Below are positions 8,203 through 16,562 of a DNA stretch of 64,000 nucleotides, piece by piece. Origin of the DNA: Thermus igniterrae ATCC 700962 (lineage in GTDB: Bacteria > Deinococcota > Deinococci > Deinococcales > Thermaceae); contig NZ_AQWU01000069.1 of NCBI RefSeq assembly GCF_000376265.1, positions 1-64,000 of the forward strand, in the 5' to 3' direction. The first letter of the stretch is position 1, and each line of letters opens with the position of its first letter. Both the position numbers and the translations under genes were made by a program. Below the pieces are notes generated by a model. That model was given only the letters and a program-made list of their open reading frames with translations. It ran no database searches and was not told where the DNA came from.

Positions 8203-9174
8203 CTATACCCCAGCCCTTTCCCGCACCGGAGGGGTGCCATAGGTATAGAAGGTCTCCGGCAACTGCCCTCCGAACCAGATGGTGCTCTTTTCCAGGTCGT
8301 TCACGTTGGTCACATCCCAGACCACGGTCTTCCAGGTGGGGTCAAAGATGAGGTAGCCGGTGTCCCCAAAGAGCTCCACCCGGGTGCCCCCAGGCTCAAA
8401 GACGTACATGAAGTAGGCCTGGGTGGTGCCGTGCTTGCCCGGGCCGGCCTCAATGCGCACGTCGTAGTCCATGCACAGGTCGGCCAGGTCCATGAGGTGC
8501 TGGGGGTACCCGTACCAGAAGGCGATGTGGTGGAAGCGGCCCTTAGAGCCCGTGGCATCCCGCATGAGGCCGATCTCGTGCACTAAGGGGCTCACCGAGA
8601 GCCAGGCCCCAAGCTCTTCCCCCTCGCCCCGCACCTTCTGCTCCCGGAGCCGGAAGCCCAGGACCTCCTCAAAGAAGCGGCGGTTGGGGGTAACCTCGGC
8701 GCAGAGGCAATTCACGTGGTCAATGCGACGCACGGGCACGCCCCTTAGGGGGCGCTTGGAGGGGCGGTTTTTCAGCTTGCTCCGCTTCTCCGGCGGCGCC
8801 TCGTAGTAGGCCACCTCAAAGAGGAGCTCCATCAGGTGCCCGTCCGGGGTGCGGAAGCGGTAGGCGGGGCCGTGGCCCAGGTCACCCTCCGTCCAGCCCT
8901 GGCCGAGCCCCGTGGCCTCAATGGCCTGTACCCGGTGCTCCAGGGCCTCGGGGGAAGCGGCCCGCCAGGCGATGTGTCCCAGCCCGGCCTCCTTAGCCTC
9001 GGTGATCTTGAGGCTGTGGTGGTACCAGTCCTCGTAGGCCCTCAGGTAGACGGACTGGCCTTCCCGGGCCGTTACCTCCATGCCCAGAAGCTCGGTGAAG
9101 AACCAGAGGGTCCCCTCGGGGTTGGGGCTGTAGATCTCCGCGTGGGCCAGCTGTACGATGTCAAACCCTTCCAT
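8203..9174 (-). CDS. Extradiol ring-cleavage dioxygenase, VOC type I (catechol 2,3-dioxygenase-like)
   Basis: A 323-residue two-domain vicinal-oxygen-chelate protein. The metal-binding facial triad is expected in the second domain and is seen as His153 (RIDHVN), His215/216 (RFHHIAFW) and Glu267 (RVELFG); the family motif [20 protein letters not shown] is present. Such enzymes use Fe(II) or Mn(II) to cleave catecholic rings next to the diol. It is translated with the CMD-fold gene upstream (one-base overlap TGATG). With PobA and a dehydrogenase-branch meta pathway nearby, protocatechuate 2,3-cleavage is a reasonable hypothesis, but catechol or homoprotocatechuate cannot be excluded. Confidence 0.88.
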   Translation of the reverse strand: MEGFDIVQLAHAEIYSPNPEGTLWFFTELLGMEVTAREGQSVYLRAYEDWYHHSLKITEAKEAGLGHIAWRAASPEALEHRVQAIEATGLGQGWTEGDLGHGPAYRFRTPDGHLMELLFEVAYYEAPPEKRSKLKNRPSKRPLRGVPVRRIDHVNCLCAEVTPNRRFFEEVLGFRLREQKVRGEGEELGAWLSVSPLVHEIGLMRDATGSKGRFHHIAFWYGYPQHLMDLADLCMDYDVRIEAGPGKHGTTQAYFMYVFEPGGTRVELFGDTGYLIFDPTWKTVVWDVTNVNDLEKSTIWFGGQLPETFYTYGTPPVRERAGV

Positions 9175-9581
9175 CAGAGCCTCCCTTCCTCCTCCATGCG
9201 CAGAATTTCCTGGATCACCTCCGCCCCGCGGTTGGCGGCGGGTAGGCCCCTAAAGAGGAAGGCCAGCCCCACCACGGCGTTGAGCTCCTCATAGCTGGCC
9301 CCGGCCCGGCGGGCGGCGATGGCATGGAGCCGGGCAGCGTCGGAAAGGTCCATGAGGAGCATGCCGAAGAGCATGAGCTGGGCCGTCTTCACGTCAAAGC
9401 AAGGGGGGTACATGAGTCGGGCGCGGAGCTCCTCTTGCATCCTCAGGGTCTCGGGGTCCAGGCGGGCCAGCAGGTCGGTGCGGGCCTGGATCCGGGGGGG
9501 CACGAAGCCGATGAGCTCGCGGTAGCGCTCTCTAAGGCGCTCCAACTCCTCGGGGGGCATGTTCAAGGGCAGACTGGACAC
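9174..9581 (-). CDS. Carboxymuconolactone-decarboxylase-fold protein
   Basis: A 135-residue protein starting at GTG 9581, seven bases after AGAAGGAGGT; the next ATG (9560) is an alternative, and a longer frame lacks a ribosome site. Seen: a helical CMD/AhpD-type core with [20 protein letters not shown] and [19 protein letters not shown]. The CxxCxxxH redox motif of AhpD is absent, so a peroxidase role is unlikely. Gamma-carboxymuconolactone itself belongs to the intradiol pathway, which is not encoded here. A role as decarboxylase or lactone-type isomerase of the extradiol product is inference from its coupling to the dioxygenase. Confidence 0.78.
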   Translation of the reverse strand: MSSLPLNMPPEELERLRERYRELIGFVPPRIQARTDLLARLDPETLRMQEELRARLMYPPCFDVKTAQLMLFGMLLMDLSDAARLHAIAARRAGASYEELNAVVGLAFLFRGLPAANRGAEVIQEILRMEEEGRL

Positions 9582-9630
9582 CGTGTTGACCTCCTTCTGA
9601 AGGGCAGAAAGCCTCGGGTGTTTGCCCTTC

Positions 9631-9660
9631 ACCTTAGGTGGGGGTTTTCCCCCGAGGCAA
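9631..9660 (-). promoter_or_regulatory. Promoter of CMD/extradiol dioxygenase operon
   Basis: Minus-strand -35 TTGCCT (9660-9655), 18-base spacer and -10 TAAGGT (9636-9631), predicting a leader of about 43 bases to the GTG at 9581. The spacer is itself an inverted repeat, GGGGG-TTTT-CCCCC on the plus strand (9640-9653). Confidence 0.5.
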
Positions 9661-9667
9661 GCCATGC

Positions 9668-9695
9668 GTTCGCCTATACGGAACAGACTGTTCGG
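9668..9695. promoter_or_regulatory. Three-half-site operator for the IclR regulator
   Basis: GTTCG at 9668-9672, CGGAAC at 9679-9684 (inverted) and GTTCGG at 9690-9695 are spaced one helical turn apart. The right pair forms the perfect inverted repeat GAACA-GAC-TGTTC (9681-9693). PobR/PcaU-type IclR regulators are known to bind three repeated half-sites in this direct-plus-inverted arrangement. The element sits between the two back-to-back -35 boxes of the divergent genes. Confidence 0.55.
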
Positions 9696-9700
9696 ATATG

Positions 9701-9729
9701 CTGAAAAGACCTATCGGCCAAGGTATCCT
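9701..9729 (+). promoter_or_regulatory. Promoter of iclR/meta-pathway operon
   Basis: A consensus Thermus -10 TATCCT (9724-9729) with a weak -35 CTGAAA (9701-9706), spacer 17. The weak -35 just downstream of the IclR half-sites suggests activation by the regulator. A second -10-like TACCCT lies at 9737-9742. Confidence 0.5.
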
Positions 9730-9756
9730 GGCCCGCTACCCTCGGAGGTGAGGCCC

Positions 9757-10539
9757 ATGCTGGGGACGGTGCAGAAGGTGGGGGAGGTGTTGGAGCTCTT
9801 CACCCGGGAGCATCCCGAGTGGGGGGTAAGCGAGGTGGCTAAGGCCCTGGGCATCCCCAAGTCCAGCGCCCACGCCCTTCTGGCCACCCTGGTCCAGATC
9901 GGGTTCTTGAAGCGGACCCGGGAGGGAAGGTACCGGCTGGGGTGGCGGATCCTGGCCCTTTCCCAGGTGCTCCTTTCCACCAGCTCCTGGCGCATGGAGG
10001 CCCGGAGGGCCATGGAGGAGCTGGTGGCCCGCTTCGGGGAGACCACCCACCTGGCGGTGTTGGAGTGCGGTCGGGTGGTGTACGTGGAGAAGCTGGAGGG
10101 CACCCGGGCGGTGCGGGTGGTGAACACGGGGGTGGGGGTGGAGCTTCCCGCCCACTGCAGTGCCGTGGGCAAAGTGCTCCTGGCCTTCCGCCCCTGGGAG
10201 GAGGTGGAGAGGATCATGGCCGAGCGCGGCATGCCCGCCTTTACCCCCAACACCATCACCACCCTGGACGAGCTCAGGACGGAGCTCCAGGCGGTGCGGG
10301 AACGGGGGTACGCCTACGACATAGAGGAGGTGGTGCCGGAGCTCTGTTGCGTGGCCGCCCCCATCCGGGACCACACGGGGGAGGTGGTGGCAGCCTTAAG
10401 CCTCTCCGTGCCCTTTTACCGGTTCCAGCAATTGAAGGAGGAGTACCGGAGGAGTGTTCTGGAGGCGACCCGGCAGGTTTCCGAGCGGCTTGGCTACATG
10501 GGGGAGGAGGCATGGACAAGGTCAAGGTGGCGATCCTAG
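9757..10539 (+). CDS. IclR-family transcriptional regulator of meta-cleavage genes
   Basis: A 260-residue protein with an N-terminal winged helix-turn-helix ([20 protein letters not shown], then [20 protein letters not shown] at about 27-46) and a C-terminal IclR effector domain ([31 protein letters not shown]). ATG 9757 is preceded by GGAGGTGAGG; the frame is open further upstream but crosses the promoter and operator. Divergent from the CMD/dioxygenase genes and overlapping the acetaldehyde dehydrogenase gene by 28 bases, so it heads the operon it probably controls. PobR, PcaR and PcaU, which sense 4-hydroxybenzoate or protocatechuate-pathway compounds, are family precedents; the effector here is unknown. 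Confidence 0.9.
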   Translation: MLGTVQKVGEVLELFTREHPEWGVSEVAKALGIPKSSAHALLATLVQIGFLKRTREGRYRLGWRILALSQVLLSTSSWRMEARRAMEELVARFGETTHLAVLECGRVVYVEKLEGTRAVRVVNTGVGVELPAHCSAVGKVLLAFRPWEEVERIMAERGMPAFTPNTITTLDELRTELQAVRERGYAYDIEEVVPELCCVAAPIRDHTGEVVAALSLSVPFYRFQQLKEEYRRSVLEATRQVSERLGYMGEEAWTRSRWRS

Positions 10540-11432
10540 GGTCTGGCAACATCGGCACGGACCTGATGTACAAGCTCCTGAAGAGCCCGGGGCACATGGA
10601 GCTGGTGGCGGTGGTGGGCATAGACCCGGCCTCCGAGGGGCTGGCCCGGGCCAGGGCCCTGGGCCTCGAAGCCAGCCCCGAGGGGATCGCCTACCTCCTG
10701 GAGAGGCCGGAGATCCGCATCGTCTTTGATGCCACCAGCGCCAAGGCCCACGTGCGCCACGCCAAGCTGTTGCGCGAGGCGGGGAAGATCGCCATTGACC
10801 TCACCCCGGCGGCCCGGGGGCCCTACGTGGTCCCCCCGGTGAACCTCAAGGAGCACCTGGACAAGGACAACGTGAACCTCATCACCTGTGGGGGGCAGGC
10901 CACCATTCCCCTGGTCCATGCCGTGCACCGGGTGGCCCCCCTGCGCTACGCGGAGATGGTCTCCACGGTGGCCTCCCGTTCGGCGGGGCCAGGGACCCGG
11001 CAGAACATCGATGAGTTCACCTTCACTACCGCCCGGGGCCTGGAGGCCATCGGGGGGGCGGAGAGGGGCAAGGCCATCATCATCTTGAACCCGGCGGAGC
11101 CCCCCATCCTCATGACCAACACCGTGCGGGTCATTCCCGCGGAAGAGCCCCCGGACCGCGAGGCGGTGGTGGCCAGCGTGCGGGCCATGGAGGCGGAGGT
11201 GCAGGCCTACGTGCCCGGGTACCGGCTTAAGGCGGATCCCGTCTTTGAACGCCTGCCCACCCCTTGGGGGGAGCGCACCGTGGTCTCCATGCTCCTGGAG
11301 GTGGAGGGGGCGGGGGACTACCTGCCCAGGTACGCCGGCAACCTGGACATCATGACCGCCTCCGCCCGGCGGGTGGGGGAGGTCTTCGCCCAGCACCTGT
11401 TGGGCAGGAGCGCGGAGGAGGTGCGGGCATGA
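10512..11432 (+). CDS. Acetaldehyde dehydrogenase (acylating)
   Basis: Converts the acetaldehyde released by the aldolase to acetyl-CoA with NAD+ and CoA; in known systems (DmpF, MhpF, BphJ) it forms a channelling complex with the aldolase encoded next. The 306 residues fit the family. Seen: NAD-binding [12 protein letters not shown] at 7-18, the catalytic Cys126 in [11 protein letters not shown], and conserved [14 protein letters not shown]. The start overlaps iclR by 28 bases after GGGGAGGAGG, and the stop shares ATGA with the aldolase gene. Confidence 0.95.
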   Translation: MDKVKVAILGSGNIGTDLMYKLLKSPGHMELVAVVGIDPASEGLARARALGLEASPEGIAYLLERPEIRIVFDATSAKAHVRHAKLLREAGKIAIDLTPAARGPYVVPPVNLKEHLDKDNVNLITCGGQATIPLVHAVHRVAPLRYAEMVSTVASRSAGPGTRQNIDEFTFTTARGLEAIGGAERGKAIIILNPAEPPILMTNTVRVIPAEEPPDREAVVASVRAMEAEVQAYVPGYRLKADPVFERLPTPWGERTVVSMLLEVEGAGDYLPRYAGNLDIMTASARRVGEVFAQHLLGRSAEEVRA

Positions 11433-12472
11433 GCTGGAGCCTGGAAGGGGCCAGGCCCCCGGTGGTGGTGGATACCACCCTGCGGGACGGCTCCCACGCC
11501 CACCGCCACCAGTACACCCCGGAGGAGGCCCGGGCCATCGCCAGGGCCCTGGACGAGGCCGGGGTGTACGCCATAGAGGTCTCCCACGGGGACGGGCTCG
11601 GGGGGTCCTCCCTGCAGTACGGCTTCTCCCGCACCGAGGAGATGGAGCTCATCCGGGCGGTGCGGGAGGTGGTGCAAAGGGCCAAGGTGGCGGCCTTGCT
11701 GCTTCCCGGCATCGGCACCCGCAAGGAGCTCAAGGAGGCGGTGGCGGCGGGAATCCAGATGGTGCGCATCGCCACCCAGTGCACCGAGGCCGACATCTCC
11801 GAGCAGCACTTCGGCATGGCCAAGGAGATGGGCCTGGAGGCGGTGGGTTTCCTGATGATGAGCCACATGCGCCCGCCGGAGTTCCTGGCGGAGCAGGCCC
11901 TTTTGATGGAGGGCTACGGGGCGGACGTGGTCTACATCGTGGACTCCGCCGGGGCCATGCTCCCCAGCGAGGCCTACGCCCGGGTGCGGGCCCTGAAGGG
12001 GGCGCTTACCCGGGCCAAGGTGGGCTTCCACGCCCACAACAACCTGGGCCTGGCCATAGGCAACACCCTGGCTGCCTTGGCTGCGGGAGCCGACTGGGTG
12101 GACGGGACGCTGAGGGGCTACGGGGCGGGGGCGGGGAACGCGGCTACGGAGGTGCTGGCCGCGGTTTTGGACAAGGTGGGCCTTAACCCGGGCCTGGACG
12201 TCTTCAAACTGTTGGATGCGGCAGAGTACGTCATGGGCCCCATCCTGCACTTCCAACCCTACCCGGACCGGGACTCCGTGGCCATCGGCTACGCGGGGGT
12301 CTACTCCACCTTCCTCCTCCATGCCAAGCGCATCGGGCGGGAGCTGGGGGTGGACCCCTTGGCCATCCTGCTGGAGCTGGGCCGGCGGCAGGCGGTGGCC
12401 GGGCAGGAGGACTGGATTTTGCGGGTGGCCCTGGAGCTCAAGGAGAAGGAGTCCGGGGCCCTGGCAGACTAG
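11429..12472 (+). CDS. 4-hydroxy-2-oxovalerate aldolase
   Basis: Mn-dependent aldolase (DmpG/MhpE/BphI family, 347 residues) that splits 4-hydroxy-2-oxopentanoate into pyruvate and acetaldehyde. Seen: the HMGL-like barrel start [16 protein letters not shown] with the catalytic Arg/Asp/His cluster, [18 protein letters not shown] with the metal-binding HxH (HAHNN), [19 protein letters not shown], and the C-terminal helical region that contacts the dehydrogenase. Directly coupled to the acetaldehyde dehydrogenase gene by ATGA. Confidence 0.95.
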   Translation: MSWSLEGARPPVVVDTTLRDGSHAHRHQYTPEEARAIARALDEAGVYAIEVSHGDGLGGSSLQYGFSRTEEMELIRAVREVVQRAKVAALLLPGIGTRKELKEAVAAGIQMVRIATQCTEADISEQHFGMAKEMGLEAVGFLMMSHMRPPEFLAEQALLMEGYGADVVYIVDSAGAMLPSEAYARVRALKGALTRAKVGFHAHNNLGLAIGNTLAALAAGADWVDGTLRGYGAGAGNAATEVLAAVLDKVGLNPGLDVFKLLDAAEYVMGPILHFQPYPDRDSVAIGYAGVYSTFLLHAKRIGRELGVDPLAILLELGRRQAVAGQEDWILRVALELKEKESGALAD

Positions 12473-12481
12473 GGAGGGCGT

Positions 12482-12676
12482 ATGGTGGTGCTGCGGGTGA
12501 CCCTGTTGCAGGGCAGGCCTTTGGAGAAGAAGCGGGAGCTGGCCCAAAGGCTCACGGAGATGGTGGCCCGCCGTTTGGGCGAGGATAAGGAAGAGGTCCG
12601 CCTTATCCTCTACGAGGTTCCTAAGGAGAACTGGGCCGTGGGCGGGGTGCTCCTGGCCGACCGGGAGGGGGCATGA
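12482..12676 (+). CDS. 4-oxalocrotonate tautomerase-like subunit lacking Pro1
   Basis: A 64-residue tautomerase-superfamily monomer, the normal 4-OT length. Numbering without the initiator Met, Arg11 (LLQGR), Arg39 (EEVRL) and an aromatic at position 50 (Trp, in ENWAVGGV) are kept, and these bind substrate in 4-OT. The catalytic general base Pro1, however, is replaced by Val: the gene starts ATG-GTG-GTG-CTG and no alternative start gives an N-terminal Pro. On its own it should be weak or inactive. A second small subunit with Pro1 is encoded at 15691-15867 in the same operon, so the two may form a heterohexamer. Confidence 0.85.
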   Translation: MVVLRVTLLQGRPLEKKRELAQRLTEMVARRLGEDKEEVRLILYEVPKENWAVGGVLLADREGA

Positions 12677-13383
12677 GCCCCGGGGCCCTGGCCCTTTTGG
12701 AGGCGGTGCGCGAGGCCCGGGCCACGGGCCGTCTCCTCCAGGGGGGCCGGGACTGGGGGGTGGGCCTCGAGGAGGCCTACCGCATCCAGGAGGCCCTCTT
12801 TCCCGGACCCCTCAAGGGCTACAAGCTGGGGCTGGTCTCCCCGGCCAAACAGCAGCAGATGGGCATCGCCGAGCCCATCCTGGGCCGGGTGCACCCGGAG
12901 ATGCTTTTAGAGAGCGTGCACCTTGCCCGCTTCCTCCAGCCCCGGGCAGAGCCCGAGGTGGCGGTGGTCCTCAAGGCCGACCTTTCCCCTGGGGCTGGGG
13001 TGGGCCAGGCCCATGCCGCCATGGGAGGCTTCTTCCTGGCCGTGGACATCCTGGACTCCGTGTGGGAGGGGTACCGCTTCACCCTGGCCGAGGTGGTGGC
13101 GGACAACACCTCTGGAGGAGGGTTTCTCCTAGGGCTGAGGCGTCTTGCCCATCTCCCCAGGGGAAGCCTCCGCCTTTACCTGAACGGGGAGAAGGTGGCG
13201 GAAGGCCCCCTCGAGGCCCTCGGGGACCCGGGGGCCCGGCTTGCCTGGCTGGCGGAGCGGGTGGGGGGTCTGAGGGCAGGACAGGTGGTCTTCCTCGGCT
13301 CCCCCGCCCCTGCCGTCCCCTTGAGGCCGGGGGTACTGGAGCTTTGGGGCGAGGGGGTTCTTCTCCTTGCCCGGGTGACGTAG
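12673..13383 (+). CDS. 4-oxalocrotonate decarboxylase (hydratase/decarboxylase family)
   Basis: A 236-residue member of the MhpD/XylI/XylJ family (usual length about 260). The motif KGYKLGLVSPAKQQQMGIAE with a following EPILG fits the decarboxylase branch (DmpH/XylI have GLTSxAKMxQMGVxEPI), whereas the paralogue at 14898 has the hydratase form. Metal-ligand acidic residues are in RAEPEVAVVLK and DNTSGGGF. It would decarboxylate 2-oxo-3-hexenedioate to 2-oxopent-4-enoate, with Mg2+ or Mn2+, in complex with the hydratase as known for DmpE/DmpH. Overlaps the tautomerase stop by four bases. Confidence 0.85.
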   Translation: MSPGALALLEAVREARATGRLLQGGRDWGVGLEEAYRIQEALFPGPLKGYKLGLVSPAKQQQMGIAEPILGRVHPEMLLESVHLARFLQPRAEPEVAVVLKADLSPGAGVGQAHAAMGGFFLAVDILDSVWEGYRFTLAEVVADNTSGGGFLLGLRRLAHLPRGSLRLYLNGEKVAEGPLEALGDPGARLAWLAERVGGLRAGQVVFLGSPAPAVPLRPGVLELWGEGVLLLARVT

Positions 13384-13392
13384 GAGGGACGT

Positions 13393-14901
13393 ATGGTGGA
13401 ACCCAAGCTCTACCGGGAGACGCTGGAAAGGCTTAAGGCCCTGGGTTTTCCCTTTGACCTCCCCTTGGAGGTGGCCCATTACATCGGGGGCGAGTTCGTA
13501 CCGGGGGAGAACCGCTTCCCCGTGGTCTATCCCGCCACCGCAGAGGTGATCGGTACCGCCCCCGAGGGCCGGGCCAAGGAGGTGGAGGCCGCGGTGGCCG
13601 CCGCCAAGGAGGCCTTCCAGAAGTGGAGCCGGCTCTCCCCCAGCCAAAGGAGGCCCTACCTGCGGCGCTTTGCGGAGAAGATCCGGGAGTACAAGCCGGT
13701 CTTTGAGGTCCTGGAGACCCTGGACGTGGGCCGGCCCATCCACGAGAACCGCCTGGGGTACGTGGAGCGCATGGCCAACAACATAGAGTTCTTCGCCGAC
13801 TTTGCCGTGACCCATGGCTCCGAGGCCTACCCCATGGAGAACGGCTACGTCAACTACGTGCTCCGCTTCCCCGTGGGGGTGGCGGCCCTCATCACCCCCT
13901 GGAACATGCCCTCCATGCTGGCCACCTGGAAGATCGGCCCCACCCTAGCTTTCGGCAACACGGCCATCCTGAAACCGGCGGAGTTCACCCCCTTGGGGGC
14001 TTGGCTCCTCGCCCGGTGCGCCCACGAGGCCGGGCTACCCCCGGGGGTCTTCAACGTGGTCCACGGGTTTGGCCCGGACTCCGCCGGGGAACTCCTCACC
14101 CGGCACCCCGAGGTGCGCCTCATCTCCTTCACCGGGGAGACCACCACCGGCAAAATCATCATGAAGAACGCCGCCGACTCCCTGAAGCGCCTCTCCATGG
14201 AGCTTGGGGGCAAGGCCCCCAATCTCATCTTTGAGAGTGCCGATCTGGACCGGGCGGTGGAGGTCACCCTGCGGGCCAGCTTCTTCAACCAGGGGGAGGT
14301 GTGTCTGGCCGGGTCCCGCCTTCTGGTCCAACGCTCCATCTACGAGCCCTTTCTGGAAAAGCTGGTGGCCGCGGCCAAGGCCCTGAAGGTGGGGGACCCC
14401 CTGGACCCCGAGACCCGGATGGGGGCCTTAATCGCCGAGGAGCACCTGCAGAAGGTGATGGCCTACGTGGAAATCGCCCGGGAGACCGCCACCATCCTCA
14501 CAGGGGGCAGACGCCCTGAGCTCTCCCATCCCTTTGACAAGGGCTATTTCCTGGAGCCCACGGTGGTGGTGGACGTGAAGCCCACAGACCGGGTCTGCCA
14601 GGAGGAGATCTTCGGGCCCATGGTGGTGGTGATGCCCTTTGACACCGAGGAGGAGGCCATTGCCCTGGCCAACAACACCCCCTACGGCCTCAACGCCATC
14701 GTCCAGAGCCGGGATGTGGGCCAGGTCCTCCGGGTCTCCGAGGCCCTCGAGGTGGGCACGGTCTGGGTGAACGACTGGTTCGTGCGCGACCTGCGGGTAC
14801 CCTTTGGTGGGGCCAAGCAGTCGGGGATCGGTCGTGAGGGTGGCCACTACGGCTACGAGTTCTACTACGAGACCAAGAACGTCTGCATCGCCAACCGATG
14901 A
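13393..14901 (+). CDS. 2-hydroxymuconate-6-semialdehyde dehydrogenase
   Basis: NAD-dependent aldehyde dehydrogenase of 502 residues. Seen: oxyanion Asn171 in TPWNMPS, general base Glu270 in MELGGKAPN, nucleophile Cys304 in NQGEVCLAGS, and the C-terminal PFGGAKQSGIGREGGHYGYE. Similar to XylG/DmpC and to 5-carboxymethyl-2-hydroxymuconate semialdehyde dehydrogenases. Being in the middle of a meta-pathway operon with tautomerase and decarboxylase, its role is to oxidise the ring-cleavage semialdehyde to 4-oxalocrotonate. No XylF-type hydrolase is present, so this dehydrogenase branch is the only route encoded. Good ribosome site GGAGGGACGT before ATG. Confidence 0.92.
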   Translation: MVEPKLYRETLERLKALGFPFDLPLEVAHYIGGEFVPGENRFPVVYPATAEVIGTAPEGRAKEVEAAVAAAKEAFQKWSRLSPSQRRPYLRRFAEKIREYKPVFEVLETLDVGRPIHENRLGYVERMANNIEFFADFAVTHGSEAYPMENGYVNYVLRFPVGVAALITPWNMPSMLATWKIGPTLAFGNTAILKPAEFTPLGAWLLARCAHEAGLPPGVFNVVHGFGPDSAGELLTRHPEVRLISFTGETTTGKIIMKNAADSLKRLSMELGGKAPNLIFESADLDRAVEVTLRASFFNQGEVCLAGSRLLVQRSIYEPFLEKLVAAAKALKVGDPLDPETRMGALIAEEHLQKVMAYVEIARETATILTGGRRPELSHPFDKGYFLEPTVVVDVKPTDRVCQEEIFGPMVVVMPFDTEEEAIALANNTPYGLNAIVQSRDVGQVLRVSEALEVGTVWVNDWFVRDLRVPFGGAKQSGIGREGGHYGYEFYYETKNVCIANR

Positions 14902-15680
14902 ACATGGACCTGGAAGCCTTCGCCCAAGAGTTGGAGAACGCCTGGGAAGGGAAGAGGCCGGTGGAACCCCTTTCCGAGCGGGGCCTTGCCGGCATAGAGG
15001 CGGCCTACAGGGTGCAGGAGGCCTGGAGCCGCCTGCGGCAGGCCAAGGGGGACAGGGTGGTGGGCCGGAAGATCGGGCTCACCTCCAAGGCGGTACAGCA
15101 ACAGCTTGGGGTGGACCAACCCGACTTTGGCAACCTGTGGGCAAGCCGCTTTCTCGGGATGGGGGAGCGGCTGGAGGTGCCCCACGAGCTCTTCCTCCAG
15201 CCCCGGGTGGAGGGGGAGCTAGCCTTTTTGATGGGGCGGCGCCTTCAGGGACCCCACGTCACACCCCAGGAGGTCCTGGCGGCCACGGAGGCGGTGGCCT
15301 TTGCCCTGGAGATCGTGGACTCCCGTATCCGCGACTGGCGGATCCGCATTGAGGACACCATCGCCGACAACGCCTCCTTCGGGGCCTTCGTGGTGGCCCC
15401 CTGGGAGAAGGGCCTCCTGGAGGAGGACCTCACCACCCTGGCCCTGGTCCTCCACAAGAACGGGGAGCCCCTGGTCCAGGGCGTGGGCGCGGCCTGCCTT
15501 GGCCACCCGGCCAGGGCCGTGGCCTGGCTGGTCAACGCCCTGGCTGCTTTCGGCGTGGGCCTGGAACCCGGGGACATCGTGATGTCGGGGGCCTGGGCCC
15601 CGGTGTTGCCCGCGGGCCCGGGGGACCTCTTCACCCTGGTGGCCACCGGGGGAAGGACCCTTAGCCTGCGTTTTGTCTAG
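14898..15680 (+). CDS. 2-oxopent-4-enoate hydratase
   Basis: A 260-residue protein of the MhpD/XylJ/DmpE family that hydrates 2-hydroxypenta-2,4-dienoate to 4-hydroxy-2-oxovalerate, the substrate of the aldolase at 11429. Seen: VVGRKIGLTSKAVQQQLGV and DQPDFGNL (hydratase-type), metal-ligand PRVEGELAFLMG, and EDTIADNASFGAFV. It is a paralogue of the decarboxylase at 12673. Start shares ATGA with the upstream dehydrogenase stop. Confidence 0.9.
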   Translation: MNMDLEAFAQELENAWEGKRPVEPLSERGLAGIEAAYRVQEAWSRLRQAKGDRVVGRKIGLTSKAVQQQLGVDQPDFGNLWASRFLGMGERLEVPHELFLQPRVEGELAFLMGRRLQGPHVTPQEVLAATEAVAFALEIVDSRIRDWRIRIEDTIADNASFGAFVVAPWEKGLLEEDLTTLALVLHKNGEPLVQGVGAACLGHPARAVAWLVNALAAFGVGLEPGDIVMSGAWAPVLPAGPGDLFTLVATGGRTLSLRFV

Positions 15681-15690
15681 GAGGTTGGCC

Positions 15691-15867
15691 ATGCCCATGC
15701 TGGAAATCCTGGTATCCCGGAAGGCTCCCCTTACCCCAGAGGAACGGGAGGCCCTCCGCCAGGAGGCCGAGGCCATCTTCCAGGAGGTGCTGGGCACCCC
15801 TCCGGGGCGCCTGCGGGTCCTGGTGCTGGAGGAGGCCCCCCAGGGGGATGGGGTGGAGGAGGACTAA
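15691..15867 (+). CDS. Second 4-oxalocrotonate tautomerase-like subunit, with Pro1
   Basis: A 58-residue protein from ATG 15691 (11 bases after AGGAGG), beginning MPMLEILVSRKAPLTPEERE. After Met removal it has the catalytic N-terminal Pro1 and Arg at position 39 (PGRLRV), but Ala at position 11 where 4-OT has Arg. This is the mirror image of the Pro-less subunit at 12482. A longer in-frame start at 15673 would bury the proline and is rejected. Last gene of the meta operon; its TAA overlaps the convergent livF stop, leaving no room for a terminator. Confidence 0.82.
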   Translation: MPMLEILVSRKAPLTPEEREALRQEAEAIFQEVLGTPPGRLRVLVLEEAPQGDGVEED

Positions 15868-16562
15868 CCTCCCAGATAGGCCTGGCGCACGCTGGGGTCC
15901 CGGAGGAGCGCCTCGGGGGTTCCTTCCCGCACCAGGTGCCCCTGTTCCAGGAGGTAGGCCCGCTGGGCCACCCCCAGGGCCAGGCCGGCGTTTTGCTCCA
16001 CCAAGAGCACGCCCACCCCTTTGGCGGTGAAGGCGGGCAGGGTTTCCAGGATCTTCCGGGCCAGGATGGGGGCTAGGCCCAGGGTGGGCTCGTCCAGGAG
16101 AAGGTAACGGGGCCGCTGGGCCAGGGCCCTGGCCAGGGCCACCATGCGTTGTTCCCCCCCGCTCATGGAGCCCACCCGCTGGGGCATGCGCTTTTCCAGG
16201 TGGGGGAAGAGGGCTAGGATCTCCTCCCAGGGAGGATCACCCCCCCGGTAGCTGCCCAGGAGGAGGTTTTCCCGCAGGGAGAGGTTGCGGAACACGCCTC
16301 CCCGTTCAGGCACCAAGGCCAGGCCCCGGGCGGCCAAGGCCTCGGTTCTACCCTGCAGGATGAGGGGGGTCACCTCCTCTCCGTCCAGGAATACCTGGCC
16401 CCGGGCAGGGACCAGTCCCAGGAGGGCCTTGAGCAAGGAGCTCTTGCCTGCGCCATTGGCTCCCAGGACCGCCACCACCTCCCCGGGGGCCAGGAAGAGG
16501 TTCACCCCTTCCAGGGCCCGATGGGCGCCGTAGCTCACCCCCAGTTGGTGGATTTCAAGCAT
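15864..16562 (-). CDS. ABC transporter ATPase, LivF type (second HAAT system)
   Basis: A 232-residue ATPase. Seen: Walker A GANGAGKSS, signature MSGGEQRMVALARAL, Walker B LLLDEPTLGLAP, and switch His region LLVEQNAG typical of LivF. ATG 16562 gives MLEIHQLGVSYG; the longer frame upstream lies in the neighbouring gene. Overlaps the upstream fusion gene by 8 bases. Works with the LivM-LivG fusion, LivH and the binding protein encoded upstream. The signature motif here is intact, unlike that of its LivG partner. Confidence 0.92.
   Translation of the reverse strand: MLEIHQLGVSYGAHRALEGVNLFLAPGEVVAVLGANGAGKSSLLKALLGLVPARGQVFLDGEEVTPLILQGRTEALAARGLALVPERGGVFRNLSLRENLLLGSYRGGDPPWEEILALFPHLEKRMPQRVGSMSGGEQRMVALARALAQRPRYLLLDEPTLGLAPILARKILETLPAFTAKGVGVLLVEQNAGLALGVAQRAYLLEQGHLVREGTPEALLRDPSVRQAYLGG

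Noticed and set aside
9174-9581. Gamma-carboxymuconolactone decarboxylase PcaC as the product of the CMD gene
   Set aside because: No intradiol pathway genes (pcaB, pcaD, pcaGH) are present, and the gene is coupled to an extradiol dioxygenase; only the fold is claimed.
9622-9756. Longer start for the IclR regulator
   Set aside because: It would run through the promoter and operator region and adds 45 residues not seen in the family; ATG 9757 has a good ribosome site.
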